Assembly: GCA_937995655.1 (NCBI GenBank)
Contig: CALKJI010000004.1
Coordinates: 243,278-307,277, forward strand
Length of the DNA stretch: 64,000 bases
Direction: 5' to 3'
Source of the DNA: an uncultured Pseudothermotoga sp.
Lineage (GTDB): Bacteria > Thermotogota > Thermotogae > Thermotogales > DSM-5069
Under the pieces are notes generated by a model. The model was not told the origin of the DNA, ran no database searches, and saw nothing but the letters and a program-made list of their open reading frames with translations. The translations under genes were made by a program, and so were the position numbers. Shown here piece by piece: positions 25,496 to 33,874 of this stretch (positions are counted from its first letter, which is position 1; every line of letters starts with the position of its first letter).

Positions 25496-26403
25496 GGAAA
25501 TTATCATTTATCATTGGTGCAGTAATATTTGCTGTTTTTCTTCCCACTTTTGCTGATATGTATTTGATCCATGTTGCAAGTTCAATAATGATCTTCATGT
25601 GTCTTGCACTCAGCTGGGATATGATGCTCAGAACGGGTCAGCTCTCCTTTGGTACAGCGGGTTTTTTTGGACTGGGTGCATATGCTGCGATAATAGCTGT
25701 AGACGACTTTTCCGTTAGCCCTGTTATGAGTATATTTATAGGGGCTATCTTCGCTGCACTCATTGCACTTGGACTCGGTGTTGCAGTTTTGAGACTTAGA
25801 GAGATGTATTTTGCCATAACAACGCTTGCGCTCACAAGCGTCTTCATGGTTCTAGCCCGTAATCTTTCCAACTTAACTGGCGGTGCAGCTGGTAAGATAC
25901 TGTTCCATGCCATATTTGATGGTGATCCAAAGAAAATATATTGGTTGATATTGAGTTTTGCAATAGTTGTTATTGCCTTGTCTGAAGTCTTTGAAAGGAC
26001 AAGAATAAAATATGCTATCAGCTCCATAAGAAATGATGAACTTGTTGCAAAATCCTGTGGAATAAATATTTTTAAATACTTATTGTTTGTGTTTATTATA
26101 ACTTCTGCCATACAGGGTGCAGCAGGCGCGATCTATGCTCAGCAGTATGCTTTCGTTGAACCTGAAAGTACCTTTTCTTCAAATTTTCTCTTGTTGCCCG
26201 TCGCTATGGCATTGGTTGGTGGCATCTATTCAACGCCTGGTCCTATAGTGGGTGCTATAGTTTTGGGTTTTGCTTCGGAATATCTAAAATTGTTGATGCC
26301 TTATGGCCATTTAATAATATACGGAATCATAATTATTTTGACCATAATCTTTTTGCGAAAAGGTGTTTACGGGACAATATTAGACAAAGTCAGATCGAAG
26401 TGA
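25492..26403 (+). CDS. ABC transporter permease, LivM type, transporter 1
   Basis: A 303-aa permease with many membrane segments and the LivM hallmark DMMLRTGQLSFGTAGFFGLGAYAA, plus the loop RIKYAISSIRNDELVAKSCGIN that couples to the ATPase. It overlaps the LivH-type gene (ATGA) and is followed after 14 nt by the LivG-type ATPase. Unlike its counterpart in transporter 2 it stops right after the last membrane segment, at RSK, with no extra domain. Confidence 0.9.
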   Translation: MRKLSFIIGAVIFAVFLPTFADMYLIHVASSIMIFMCLALSWDMMLRTGQLSFGTAGFFGLGAYAAIIAVDDFSVSPVMSIFIGAIFAALIALGLGVAVLRLREMYFAITTLALTSVFMVLARNLSNLTGGAAGKILFHAIFDGDPKKIYWLILSFAIVVIALSEVFERTRIKYAISSIRNDELVAKSCGINIFKYLLFVFIITSAIQGAAGAIYAQQYAFVEPESTFSSNFLLLPVAMALVGGIYSTPGPIVGAIVLGFASEYLKLLMPYGHLIIYGIIIILTIIFLRKGVYGTILDKVRSK

Positions 26404-26417
26404 TCGGAGGTTCTCCT

Positions 26418-27134
26418 ATGAAAATACTGCGACTGGAAAATCTTACTAAAAACTTTGGGGGATTAATTGCGGTCAATAACGTAAACATCGAGCTACAGGA
26501 AGGCGAAATACTGGGAATCATAGGGCCAAACGGTGCTGGTAAGACCACGCTCACTAACCTTGTCGCCGGTACACTTGAGGTCTCCAGTGGGAAAATCTTT
26601 TTTCAAGACAGTGACATTACAAATCTTCCAGCACACTTAAGGGTCAGAATAGGTATCTCGAGGACCTTTCAAACTGTACGTCCGCTCAAAGATTTCACCG
26701 CGTTGGAGAATGTAGTGGTTGGAGCGTTATTTGCTAAAGGTGAATCTCTCAGCCAGGCAAGAGAAAGTGCGTATAAAGTCTGTCGGTTTTTGAAACTTGA
26801 ACGTGTAGACTCTTACCCAGATAAACTGACGGTTTTCGAATTGAAGAAATTAGAGATAGCAAGAGCCATCGTTTGTAATCCAAAGGTCCTCTTTCTTGAT
26901 GAAGTCATGGCAGGTTTGAACTTTGAAGAGATGAAACAAATGATACAAATAGTCAAATCACTCAAAGACGAAGGTATGACAATCTGTGTTATAGAGCATG
27001 TTATGAGTGTAATAAGTGAGCTGACAGATAGAGTGGTTGTTCTTGACAGGGGTGAAGTTATCGCAGAGGGACCTTATCTTGAAGTTTCAAAGAACAAACG
27101 TGTCATAGCTGCATATCTTGGGGAGGAAGATTGA
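26418..27134 (+). CDS. ABC transporter ATP-binding protein, LivG type, transporter 1
   Basis: A 238-aa ABC ATPase. Walker A GPNGAGKT is at 36-43 and Walker B with catalytic Glu is LFLDEVMAGLN (from 158). The signature position reads LTVFELKKLEIARA (137-150) in place of LSGGQ, so one of the two composite ATP sites is probably weak. His of the H-loop is present (VIEHVMSVI). ATG at 26418 follows a GGAGG. The stop overlaps the start of the LivF-type gene by one base. Confidence 0.9.
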   Translation: MKILRLENLTKNFGGLIAVNNVNIELQEGEILGIIGPNGAGKTTLTNLVAGTLEVSSGKIFFQDSDITNLPAHLRVRIGISRTFQTVRPLKDFTALENVVVGALFAKGESLSQARESAYKVCRFLKLERVDSYPDKLTVFELKKLEIARAIVCNPKVLFLDEVMAGLNFEEMKQMIQIVKSLKDEGMTICVIEHVMSVISELTDRVVVLDRGEVIAEGPYLEVSKNKRVIAAYLGEED

Positions 27135-27838
27135 TGCTTGAAGTAAGAAATCTCAATGTGGGTTACGGAAGAATTCAAGTATTATGGGATCTCTCAATAA
27201 CAGTAGAATCAGAGGCTGTGGGATTGTTCGGGCCTAATGGTGCTGGCAAGACCACATTGATAAACTCCATATTGGGAATCGTCCGACCTACAAGTGGTAC
27301 CATACTCTTTGGCGGAAAAGATTTAACAAAACTTGAGACTCACCAAATAGTTCGCCTTGGTATAGCCTTGGTGCCGCAAGAAAGAGAGTTATTCCCATTA
27401 ATGACAGTTGAAGAAAATCTCAGATCCGGTGCTGCTTACATTCCACATGCAAGAAATCACATTCTTGATCGTATGAATTTTGTTTTTACTATCTTTCCTG
27501 TGTTGAAGGAAAGATTGTCTCAGAAAGCGGGTACAATGAGTGGTGGGGAACAAAGGATGCTTGCCGTTGGCAGGGCTTTGATGTCTTACCCAAAGCTTTT
27601 GATTCTCGATGAACCTTCAGTTGGCATACAACCATCTATAGTCACTGAGATGTTTGCGAAATTCAAACAGATACAAAAAGAGGGAGTGGCCATACTTCTA
27701 ACGGAGCAAAATGTCAGACAAGGTTTAAAGATAATCGATAGGGGTTATGTGATTGAAAACGGTAGAATAATCTTTGAAGGACTATCTGCTGAGCTCGCTC
27801 AGAATGATCACGTAAGGAAGGCATATCTTGGTGTATAG
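27134..27838 (+). CDS. ABC transporter ATP-binding protein, LivF type, transporter 1
   Basis: A 234-aa ABC ATPase with canonical motifs: GPNGAGKTTLINS (Walker A), TMSGGEQRMLAVGRAL (signature), LLILDEPSVGI (Walker B) and the LTEQNVRQGLKIIDRGYVIENG tail characteristic of LivF. It partners the LivG-type subunit, whose signature is degenerate, giving an asymmetric ATPase pair. Fourteen bases separate it from the fabG-like gene. Confidence 0.92.
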   Translation: MLEVRNLNVGYGRIQVLWDLSITVESEAVGLFGPNGAGKTTLINSILGIVRPTSGTILFGGKDLTKLETHQIVRLGIALVPQERELFPLMTVEENLRSGAAYIPHARNHILDRMNFVFTIFPVLKERLSQKAGTMSGGEQRMLAVGRALMSYPKLLILDEPSVGIQPSIVTEMFAKFKQIQKEGVAILLTEQNVRQGLKIIDRGYVIENGRIIFEGLSAELAQNDHVRKAYLGV

Positions 27839-27852
27839 AAAGGAGTGAATTT

Positions 27853-28599
27853 ATGAGACTTGAGGGAAAGGTTTGTATCATTACTGGTGCGGCAAGCGGT
27901 ATTGGCAGGGCAGCATCTTTGCTCTTTGCGAAAGAAGGTGCCGTAGTTTGCGCCTGTGATATCTCAAAAGAACAATTGGATAAGTTAGTGACAGATGCAG
28001 CTAATCTTCCTGGAAAGATCGATCCATTTGTCTTGAATGTGACCAACAGAGAGGAGGTTTTCAAGGCTGTCGAGGAAATTGTTACAAAATACGGCAAGAT
28101 CGATGTGCTTGTGAACAACGCGGGAATAACCCGAGATGCTCTACTTATAAAGATGACTGAAGAAGAATGGGATGCGGTTGTAAATGTGAATCTCAAAGGT
28201 GTTTTTAACATGACTCAAGCCGTTGCGCCACACATGATGAAAGCACAGAAAGGTTCCATCATCAATACTTCCTCTGTTGTTGGCATATATGGGAATGTCG
28301 GTCAGACAAATTATGCAGCAACAAAGGGAGGAGTCATAGCTATGACTAAGACATGGGCAAAAGAACTTGCACGTAAAGGCGCTCAAATAAGGGTCAACGC
28401 AGTTGCACCGGGCTTTATCAAGACACCAATGACTGACAAAGTACCCGAGAAAATCATCGAAGCAGTTACGACTCGCACTGCATTGGCAAGAATGGGTGAA
28501 CCAGAGGAAGTCGCCAATGTTTATTTGTTCCTCGCAAGCGATGAATCTTCATTTGTAACTGGTCAAGTGATAGGTGTCGATGGGGGTCTACAACTGTGA
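27853..28599 (+). CDS. 3-oxoacyl-ACP/CoA reductase (FabG-like SDR)
   Basis: A 248-aa classical short-chain dehydrogenase. The NAD(P) motif is TGAASGIGRA, the structural motif NNAG is present (LVNNAGITRDALL), and the catalytic Ser, Tyr and Lys are in INTSSVVGIYGNVGQTNYAATKGG. Sequence and length match FabG/PhaB reductases that convert 3-oxoacyl to 3-hydroxyacyl thioesters. It sits between two complete ABC transporters, so it probably acts on an imported or condensed acyl compound rather than serving general fatty acid synthesis. Confidence 0.9.
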   Translation: MRLEGKVCIITGAASGIGRAASLLFAKEGAVVCACDISKEQLDKLVTDAANLPGKIDPFVLNVTNREEVFKAVEEIVTKYGKIDVLVNNAGITRDALLIKMTEEEWDAVVNVNLKGVFNMTQAVAPHMMKAQKGSIINTSSVVGIYGNVGQTNYAATKGGVIAMTKTWAKELARKGAQIRVNAVAPGFIKTPMTDKVPEKIIEAVTTRTALARMGEPEEVANVYLFLASDESSFVTGQVIGVDGGLQL

Positions 28600-28613
28600 A
28601 AGGGGGTTGTCTT

Positions 28614-29777
28614 ATGAAAAGGCTGTTCATAGTTGTGATGGTTTTGCTTTCGATCTTGACGCTGGCGGAAGTAGGAGTATACAAAGACAAAGTAGTTATT
28701 GGTACATTCCAGGCACTTTCGGGCCCTTATGCTGTCATAGGTCAAGAAATGTCTAAGGGTATGAACGCCTATTTCAATTGGGTCAACAGGAACGGAGGAG
28801 TGTACGAAAGAAAAATCGAATTGATCATTGCAGATGACCAGTTGAATCCATCGAAAACGGTCGTTGAAGTAAAAAGGCTAGTGGAGTCAGATAAGGTTTT
28901 TGCAATAGTTGGAGGACTTGGGTCTTATGGTTGTTTAGCCGTCATGGACTATCTTGAACAAAACCGTGTACCCTTTGTTTATCAAGGCGCAGGAACAAGC
29001 CTTTTGGTTAATCCACCGAAAAGGTACATTTTCGCAGTTCAACCAGATTACACTTTTGAAGGTCAGCTGATCGCTAAATTTCTTGTTGAAAACCTCAACA
29101 AGAAAAGGATCGGAATTATCTATATGTCCAACGACGTTGGCGAAGAAGGTCGAGCCGCAGTTAAAACAAGGTTGGAAAAGTACAAGATGAAACCAGTCAT
29201 TGAAGTTGGCTATAACCCATTGGAAACAGATTACAGTGCTTTAGCGATCAATGTGTTGAATGCAAATGTAGATTCAATTGTGATTTATGGATTCATCACA
29301 GACACAGTTCGTTGGATCAAAACATTGAGAGATTACGGTATATCTGCACCTGTAGTCACAACCTACGCCAACGCCGATCCAGCCTTTCTAACCTTGGGTG
29401 GCAAGCAGGTGGAAGGCGTTTATTTAACCGGATGGGTACCGCTTGCAACACCAGATAGACCAGAGTTTTTGCGAGATTACCAAAGAGCTGTTGCAATCTT
29501 TCAGGAAACTTATCCGAATCAGCCGATGTCATCATATGCAGTTGCAGGATTCATTGCGGCTGAAGTTTTTGTGCAGGGGTTGCTCAGAGCTGGAGCCGAT
29601 CTAACGCGTGAGGGTCTTGTTCAAGCACTTGAGACTTTCAAAAATTGGGATGGAATCCTCACAAAGGATATAACTTGGGGACCAAATCTCAGACGTGGAA
29701 AGTCAAGTATGTATTTCATGAAGGTTGAAAAAGGAGTCTTTGTCTCTGTAACTGACCTTATGACTTTGCAAGACTGA
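28614..29777 (+). CDS. ABC transporter substrate-binding protein, branched-chain amino acid (HAAT) type, transporter 2
   Basis: A 387-aa secreted LivK-like protein. ATG at 28614 after GGGGG gives the signal peptide MKRLFIVVMVLLSILTLA, then VVIGTFQALSGPYAVIGQEM. The fold features ELIIADDQLNPSKTVVEVKRL and YGFITDTVRWIKTLRDYG are typical. It is clearly different from the first binding protein, so the two transporters likely bring in different ligands. A hairpin follows directly, as after the first one. Confidence 0.9.
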   Translation: MKRLFIVVMVLLSILTLAEVGVYKDKVVIGTFQALSGPYAVIGQEMSKGMNAYFNWVNRNGGVYERKIELIIADDQLNPSKTVVEVKRLVESDKVFAIVGGLGSYGCLAVMDYLEQNRVPFVYQGAGTSLLVNPPKRYIFAVQPDYTFEGQLIAKFLVENLNKKRIGIIYMSNDVGEEGRAAVKTRLEKYKMKPVIEVGYNPLETDYSALAINVLNANVDSIVIYGFITDTVRWIKTLRDYGISAPVVTTYANADPAFLTLGGKQVEGVYLTGWVPLATPDRPEFLRDYQRAVAIFQETYPNQPMSSYAVAGFIAAEVFVQGLLRAGADLTREGLVQALETFKNWDGILTKDITWGPNLRRGKSSMYFMKVEKGVFVSVTDLMTLQD

Positions 29778-29782
29778 TACAA

Positions 29783-29802
29783 AAAGGGGCTCGCGCCCCT
29801 TT
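29783..29802 (+). terminator. Hairpin after the second binding-protein gene
   Basis: AAAGGGGC and GCCCCTTT form an 8-bp stem around TCGC. No proper T-run follows (CAATTTC). Its place, right after the binding-protein stop and before the ATPase gene, copies the hairpin at 24536 and suggests a shared way to set subunit ratios. Confidence 0.6.
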
Positions 29803-29827
29803 CAATTTCTCTATGGAGGTGTGATCT

Positions 29828-30595
29828 TTGCCTCTGTTGCAGGTTCAAAATCTAACTGTGAAATTTGGAGGATTGACGGCTGTCAACGATTTTTCGATGA
29901 ACATCGATGCGGGTAATATTCATTCTCTGATAGGGCCAAACGGTGCAGGAAAGACAACTGTTTTTAACGCGATAACAGGGATCGTAAGACCTGACTCTGG
30001 CAGAATCTTGTTTGGAGAAAAGAATTTGTGTGAAGAAGCCCCTCATAAGATAATTTCAAATGGTATAAGTAGGACCTTCCAAAGTGTTGTAGTATTCAAG
30101 TATTTAACGGTTCTTGAGAATTTGTATCTAGGTTATCACAGTAGAATGAAACTTAATCTACTCGATGAATTTTCTTGGAAAAAGAGAAACAGTTTCACAT
30201 GGGAGATGTATGTCAAAGCTCTCTATATAGCAGATCTTTTGGGTCTTAAGAGCAGGCTTTTAAGTTACGCGGGTTCAGTACCCTTTATGGCACAAAAACT
30301 TACTGAGATCGGTAGAGCTTTGATGAGCAGTCCAAAGTTGTTACTGCTCGATGAACCTGCCGCAGGGTTAACGGACATCGAGACTGATCAAATTAAAGAT
30401 ATAATTCTTCGAATAAGAAAAGAATTGGGTATCACAATTTTGCTCGTCGAACACGATATGAGTGTTGTTATGAATATATCAGATATAGTCACAGTTATGG
30501 ACTTTGGAAAGAAGATCAGTGAGGGCAAACCAGAGATTGTAAAGAATGATCCCCAAGTTATCAAGGTTTATTTGGGAGAGAAGGAAAGTGCTTGA
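29828..30595 (+). CDS. ABC transporter ATP-binding protein, LivG type, transporter 2
   Basis: A 255-aa ABC ATPase with Walker A GPNGAGKT (37-44) and Walker B LLLLDEPAAGL (from 171). The signature site reads AGSVPFMAQKLTEIGRAL, even further from LSGGQ than in transporter 1. The H-loop His is kept (LLVEHDMSVV). TTG at 29828 follows GGAGGTG at good spacing. Its last eight bases overlap the LivF-type gene. Confidence 0.9.
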   Translation: MPLLQVQNLTVKFGGLTAVNDFSMNIDAGNIHSLIGPNGAGKTTVFNAITGIVRPDSGRILFGEKNLCEEAPHKIISNGISRTFQSVVVFKYLTVLENLYLGYHSRMKLNLLDEFSWKKRNSFTWEMYVKALYIADLLGLKSRLLSYAGSVPFMAQKLTEIGRALMSSPKLLLLDEPAAGLTDIETDQIKDIILRIRKELGITILLVEHDMSVVMNISDIVTVMDFGKKISEGKPEIVKNDPQVIKVYLGEKESA

Positions 30596-31286
30596 GTTGA
30601 GGAATGTAACCATCAAATATGGTCCTGTTATAGCTGTAAAGGATCTTTCTTTGTTGGTAAAAGAAAATACTATCACAGTATTGCTTGGTGCCAACGGTGC
30701 CGGTAAAACCTCAGTTCTTATGGCAATAGCCGGAATCAACAAGATCTCATCAGGGGAAATATTTTTCAATGGAGAAAGGATAGATCTCCTACCTGCCTAC
30801 GAAATAGTGAGGCGAAGACTAATACTTTGCCCCGAGAGCAAACTTATCTTTCAAAATATGACGGTTTTTGAGAATCTAAAAGCCGGTGCTTATACAAGGA
30901 AAGATGATCTTAAGGCAGATTTGGATTATATTTTTTCGCTTTTTCCCAGATTGAAAGAAAGGCTCAAGCAGATTGCTGGTACGCTCTCGGGTGGTGAAAG
31001 GCAGATGCTTGCTATTGCAAGAGCTTTGATGGCGAAACCAAAGTTCTTGATGCTTGATGAACCATCGATGGGACTTGCTCCAAACTTGGTAAAAGAGATG
31101 ATGAAATCAATTCAGATGATTCATCAAAATGGCACAACAATCTTGCTTGTTGAGCAAAATGCTTATTCAGCCCTCAAGATAGCCGATTATGCCTACTTAT
31201 TACAAACAGGGAAGATAGTAATTCAATCAAAGGCAAATGAACTGATCAAAGACAAGAAAATAGTGGAAGGTTATTTGGGAGGTTAG
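30588..31286 (+). CDS. ABC transporter ATP-binding protein, LivF type, transporter 2
   Basis: A 232-aa ABC ATPase with canonical Walker A GANGAGKTSVLMA, signature TLSGGERQMLAIARAL and Walker B FLMLDEPSMGLAP, plus the LivF-like LLVEQNAYSALKIADYAYLLQTG. GTG at 30588, inside the end of the LivG-type gene, is chosen because GGAGAGAAGG lies just before it. The permease gene starts 2 nt after the stop. Confidence 0.92.
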   Translation: MLELRNVTIKYGPVIAVKDLSLLVKENTITVLLGANGAGKTSVLMAIAGINKISSGEIFFNGERIDLLPAYEIVRRRLILCPESKLIFQNMTVFENLKAGAYTRKDDLKADLDYIFSLFPRLKERLKQIAGTLSGGERQMLAIARALMAKPKFLMLDEPSMGLAPNLVKEMMKSIQMIHQNGTTILLVEQNAYSALKIADYAYLLQTGKIVIQSKANELIKDKKIVEGYLGG

Positions 31287-31288
31287 AT

Positions 31289-32167
31289 ATGTTTTTCAAC
31301 AGGGTGATTCTTGGTCTTTCAACTGGTGCTTTTTATTCTTTAACGGCACTTGGAATAGTAATGATATTCAAGGTAACAGGTGTCATGAATTTTGCTTTTG
31401 GTAATATGGCTATGTTCATGGCTTATGTTGCATACACTTTCGTGGAACAAGGAACAGGACCATTAGTTGCATTTTTGTTGATCCTACCCATAGCCGGAAT
31501 TTTTGGTTTTGCGGTGGAAAAATACACATTGCGACCCATTAGGCATCTTTCGCACACCTCCATGCTCATAATAACACTTGGAATATTGATGATTTTGGAA
31601 GGTTTGAGCACACAACTTTGGGGTACTCAGTACAAGGCCTTTCCAGAGTTGGTTAGTGGTAAACCTTTTATTTTTAGAGGTGACTTTGGAATACTTGTTT
31701 TCCGCAGGCAAGATATACTCCTCTTCGCTGTTCTTGGTGCAGTAGTAATCATGATAACAATAATCTTGAAGTACACTAAAGCTGGTATAGCAATCAAGGC
31801 AGTCTCTGAGAATGAAAAAGTCTCTCAGTTGATGGGTATCAACCCCGGGAAGGTGTTTAGTTGGTCTTGGATCATAGGAACCGCCATAGGGACAACAGTT
31901 GCTTTGCTCGGTGCACCCAGAACCTATATATCACCAATGATGATGGTTTTCTATCAGCTTCAAGGCTTCACTGCAGCTGTTCTGGGAGGATTTGACAGTT
32001 TGATAGGTGCCGTCGTGGGTGGATTAGCACTTGGTGTGATTGAAAACCTTGTTGGCGGTTATATAAGTAATGAGCTAAAGATGACATTTTCCTTGATGGT
32101 GATAATCGCAATTTTGTTGATAAGACCTCAGGGACTCTTTGGAAGTCGTGATATCAGGAGAGTGTAA
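31289..32167 (+). CDS. ABC transporter permease, LivH type, transporter 2
   Basis: A 292-aa permease of the LivH class, with LGIVMIFKVTGVMNFAFGNMAMF at the N-terminal motif and the coupling loop GIAIKAVSENEKVSQLMGINPGKV. Membrane segments cover most of the chain. It is followed by 2 nt and then the LivM-hydrolase fusion gene, so the permease pair of transporter 2 is LivH plus a LivM with an added enzyme domain. Confidence 0.9.
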   Translation: MFFNRVILGLSTGAFYSLTALGIVMIFKVTGVMNFAFGNMAMFMAYVAYTFVEQGTGPLVAFLLILPIAGIFGFAVEKYTLRPIRHLSHTSMLIITLGILMILEGLSTQLWGTQYKAFPELVSGKPFIFRGDFGILVFRRQDILLFAVLGAVVIMITIILKYTKAGIAIKAVSENEKVSQLMGINPGKVFSWSWIIGTAIGTTVALLGAPRTYISPMMMVFYQLQGFTAAVLGGFDSLIGAVVGGLALGVIENLVGGYISNELKMTFSLMVIIAILLIRPQGLFGSRDIRRV

Positions 32168-32169
32168 AG

Positions 32170-33870
32170 ATGCGATGGGTCTTTGCCGTAGCTATTTTGC
32201 TTGCAATACCATTTATTTTTAGTCTGAGTACTTTCATAATAATGATCATCAATCTAACTATGATCTACGCAATAGCAGCCTTAGGCTTAAATTTGATCAT
32301 GGGATATACAGGACAAGTTTCCATAGGTCATGCTGCCTTCATGAGTATTGGTGCATATGCCTCAACGATATTGGTACTAAAATTCTCCTTGCCAATGCCT
32401 CTTGGTATTATCTGTGGCATGCTCCTTGGGGCAATCTTTGGGCTCGCATTGGGTTTTCCTTCGCTGAGATTGAGAGGGTTCTATCTTGCAATAACTACGA
32501 TGGGGTTTGGTGTGGCAGTTGAACAAATCTTTGGGGCGTGGAAAGATTTCACGGGAGGTCACATAGGAATCAGGAATATTCCCAAGCTGGGTAACGAGGT
32601 TCAAAGTTATTACCTTATTCTGGTTATTTTTCTGATTTCTATCTACATTTTTCATGTTTTGACATCCCATAACATTGGTAGGGCATTCAAAGCGATAAGA
32701 GAAAATGATCTCGTTGCGAGAACTTTTGGAGTAAACTTAACATACTTTAAAGTTTTAGCCTTTGTCATAGGTTCCGCTTACGCTGGCTTGGCTGGTGCGT
32801 TGTATGCTCACACAGTTGGCTATATTGCACCAAGCAACTTTGGCCTGTCAAAATCATTGGAACTGTTGGCTATCGTTGCCATTGGGGGTATGGGTATAAC
32901 CTTTGGACCAATCATTGGGGCATCGCTTTATACAATTTTGCCATTCTTTTTCAGTAGAGTGAATTTTTCTCTTTCCATAATCTTTGGATCGATACTGGTT
33001 ACAACTGTCCTTTTTATGCCCCGTGGCATTGGTTACCATTTGTACAGTCTTTTGCTCAAATACGGTGAACTTCCCTTAGTCTTGATGAAGAGAAGAAAAA
33101 GGTCTAAGGAAGGAAAATATATACAGCTATCCTTTGGAAGGATGCATTATTACGAAAATCGTCCCGATGGTAGGGCGATATTGTGTATTCATGGTAATTT
33201 TGGTTCATACAGGTGGTTCAAACCCCTTGCAGAAAAATTGCCCGATTACAGAGTTATAGCAGTTGATCTACCAAATTTCGGTGATTCTTCAAGAGCCGAT
33301 AGTTCACTTGATTTTTATGCCCGCGCTGTACAGGAATTCATTGAAAAGATGCAAATAAAACCCGTTGTCATAGCTCATTCCCTGGGTGGAGCCGTTGGAA
33401 TGTTACTGGCTTTGAAATGTTCAAATTCTATGCAGTCTCTCATACTTGTTGATCCATGTCCTGTTGATGGACTTGTAACACCAACGGAGAATATGCCGTA
33501 TCTGGAACTATACAAAACGAACAGATCGATCTTGAGAAAGTCAATCCTTGGACTGTTGAAGACTGTAAAAGACAGAAAATTTATTGAAAATCTTGTGGAT
33601 GACGCCTTGAAAATGAATCCTGAGAGCATATATAAACATGCAATTGAACTCGGGCAATTTAATGTCATAGAAAGAGTTAAACAGATAAAGATACCTGTTG
33701 TAGTCGTTTGGGGAAATCTTGATCCTCTACTGACTAGCAAACAAATAAAGGACACGTCTGAGATTTTGAATGCGGAATTGAAGATACTGAACAACATTGG
33801 GCACACGCCGTTTGTAGAAAATCCAGATCTTTTCATAGAAAGCGTTAGGAGTTATCTACAAGGAGGTTGA
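32170..33870 (+). CDS. LivM-type ABC permease fused to an alpha/beta hydrolase
   Basis: One 566-aa open frame. Residues about 1-295 are a LivM-type permease (LNLIMGYTGQVSIGHAAFMSIGAYA; coupling loop IGRAFKAIRENDLVARTFGVN). A short basic linker (MKRRKRSKEGK, 306-316) leads to an alpha/beta hydrolase of about 250 residues: oxyanion loop HGNFG (341-345), nucleophile Ser404 in IAHSLGGAVG, acid Asp518 in GNLDPL, and base His545 in NNIGHTPF. All triad residues are present, so it should be active. The basic linker predicts that the hydrolase faces the cytoplasm, at the exit of the transporter. LivM proteins normally end near 300-350 aa. The other LivM-type permease in this operon lacks the extension. 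Confidence 0.9.
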   Translation: MRWVFAVAILLAIPFIFSLSTFIIMIINLTMIYAIAALGLNLIMGYTGQVSIGHAAFMSIGAYASTILVLKFSLPMPLGIICGMLLGAIFGLALGFPSLRLRGFYLAITTMGFGVAVEQIFGAWKDFTGGHIGIRNIPKLGNEVQSYYLILVIFLISIYIFHVLTSHNIGRAFKAIRENDLVARTFGVNLTYFKVLAFVIGSAYAGLAGALYAHTVGYIAPSNFGLSKSLELLAIVAIGGMGITFGPIIGASLYTILPFFFSRVNFSLSIIFGSILVTTVLFMPRGIGYHLYSLLLKYGELPLVLMKRRKRSKEGKYIQLSFGRMHYYENRPDGRAILCIHGNFGSYRWFKPLAEKLPDYRVIAVDLPNFGDSSRADSSLDFYARAVQEFIEKMQIKPVVIAHSLGGAVGMLLALKCSNSMQSLILVDPCPVDGLVTPTENMPYLELYKTNRSILRKSILGLLKTVKDRKFIENLVDDALKMNPESIYKHAIELGQFNVIERVKQIKIPVVVVWGNLDPLLTSKQIKDTSEILNAELKILNNIGHTPFVENPDLFIESVRSYLQGG

Positions 33871-33874
33871 AAAC

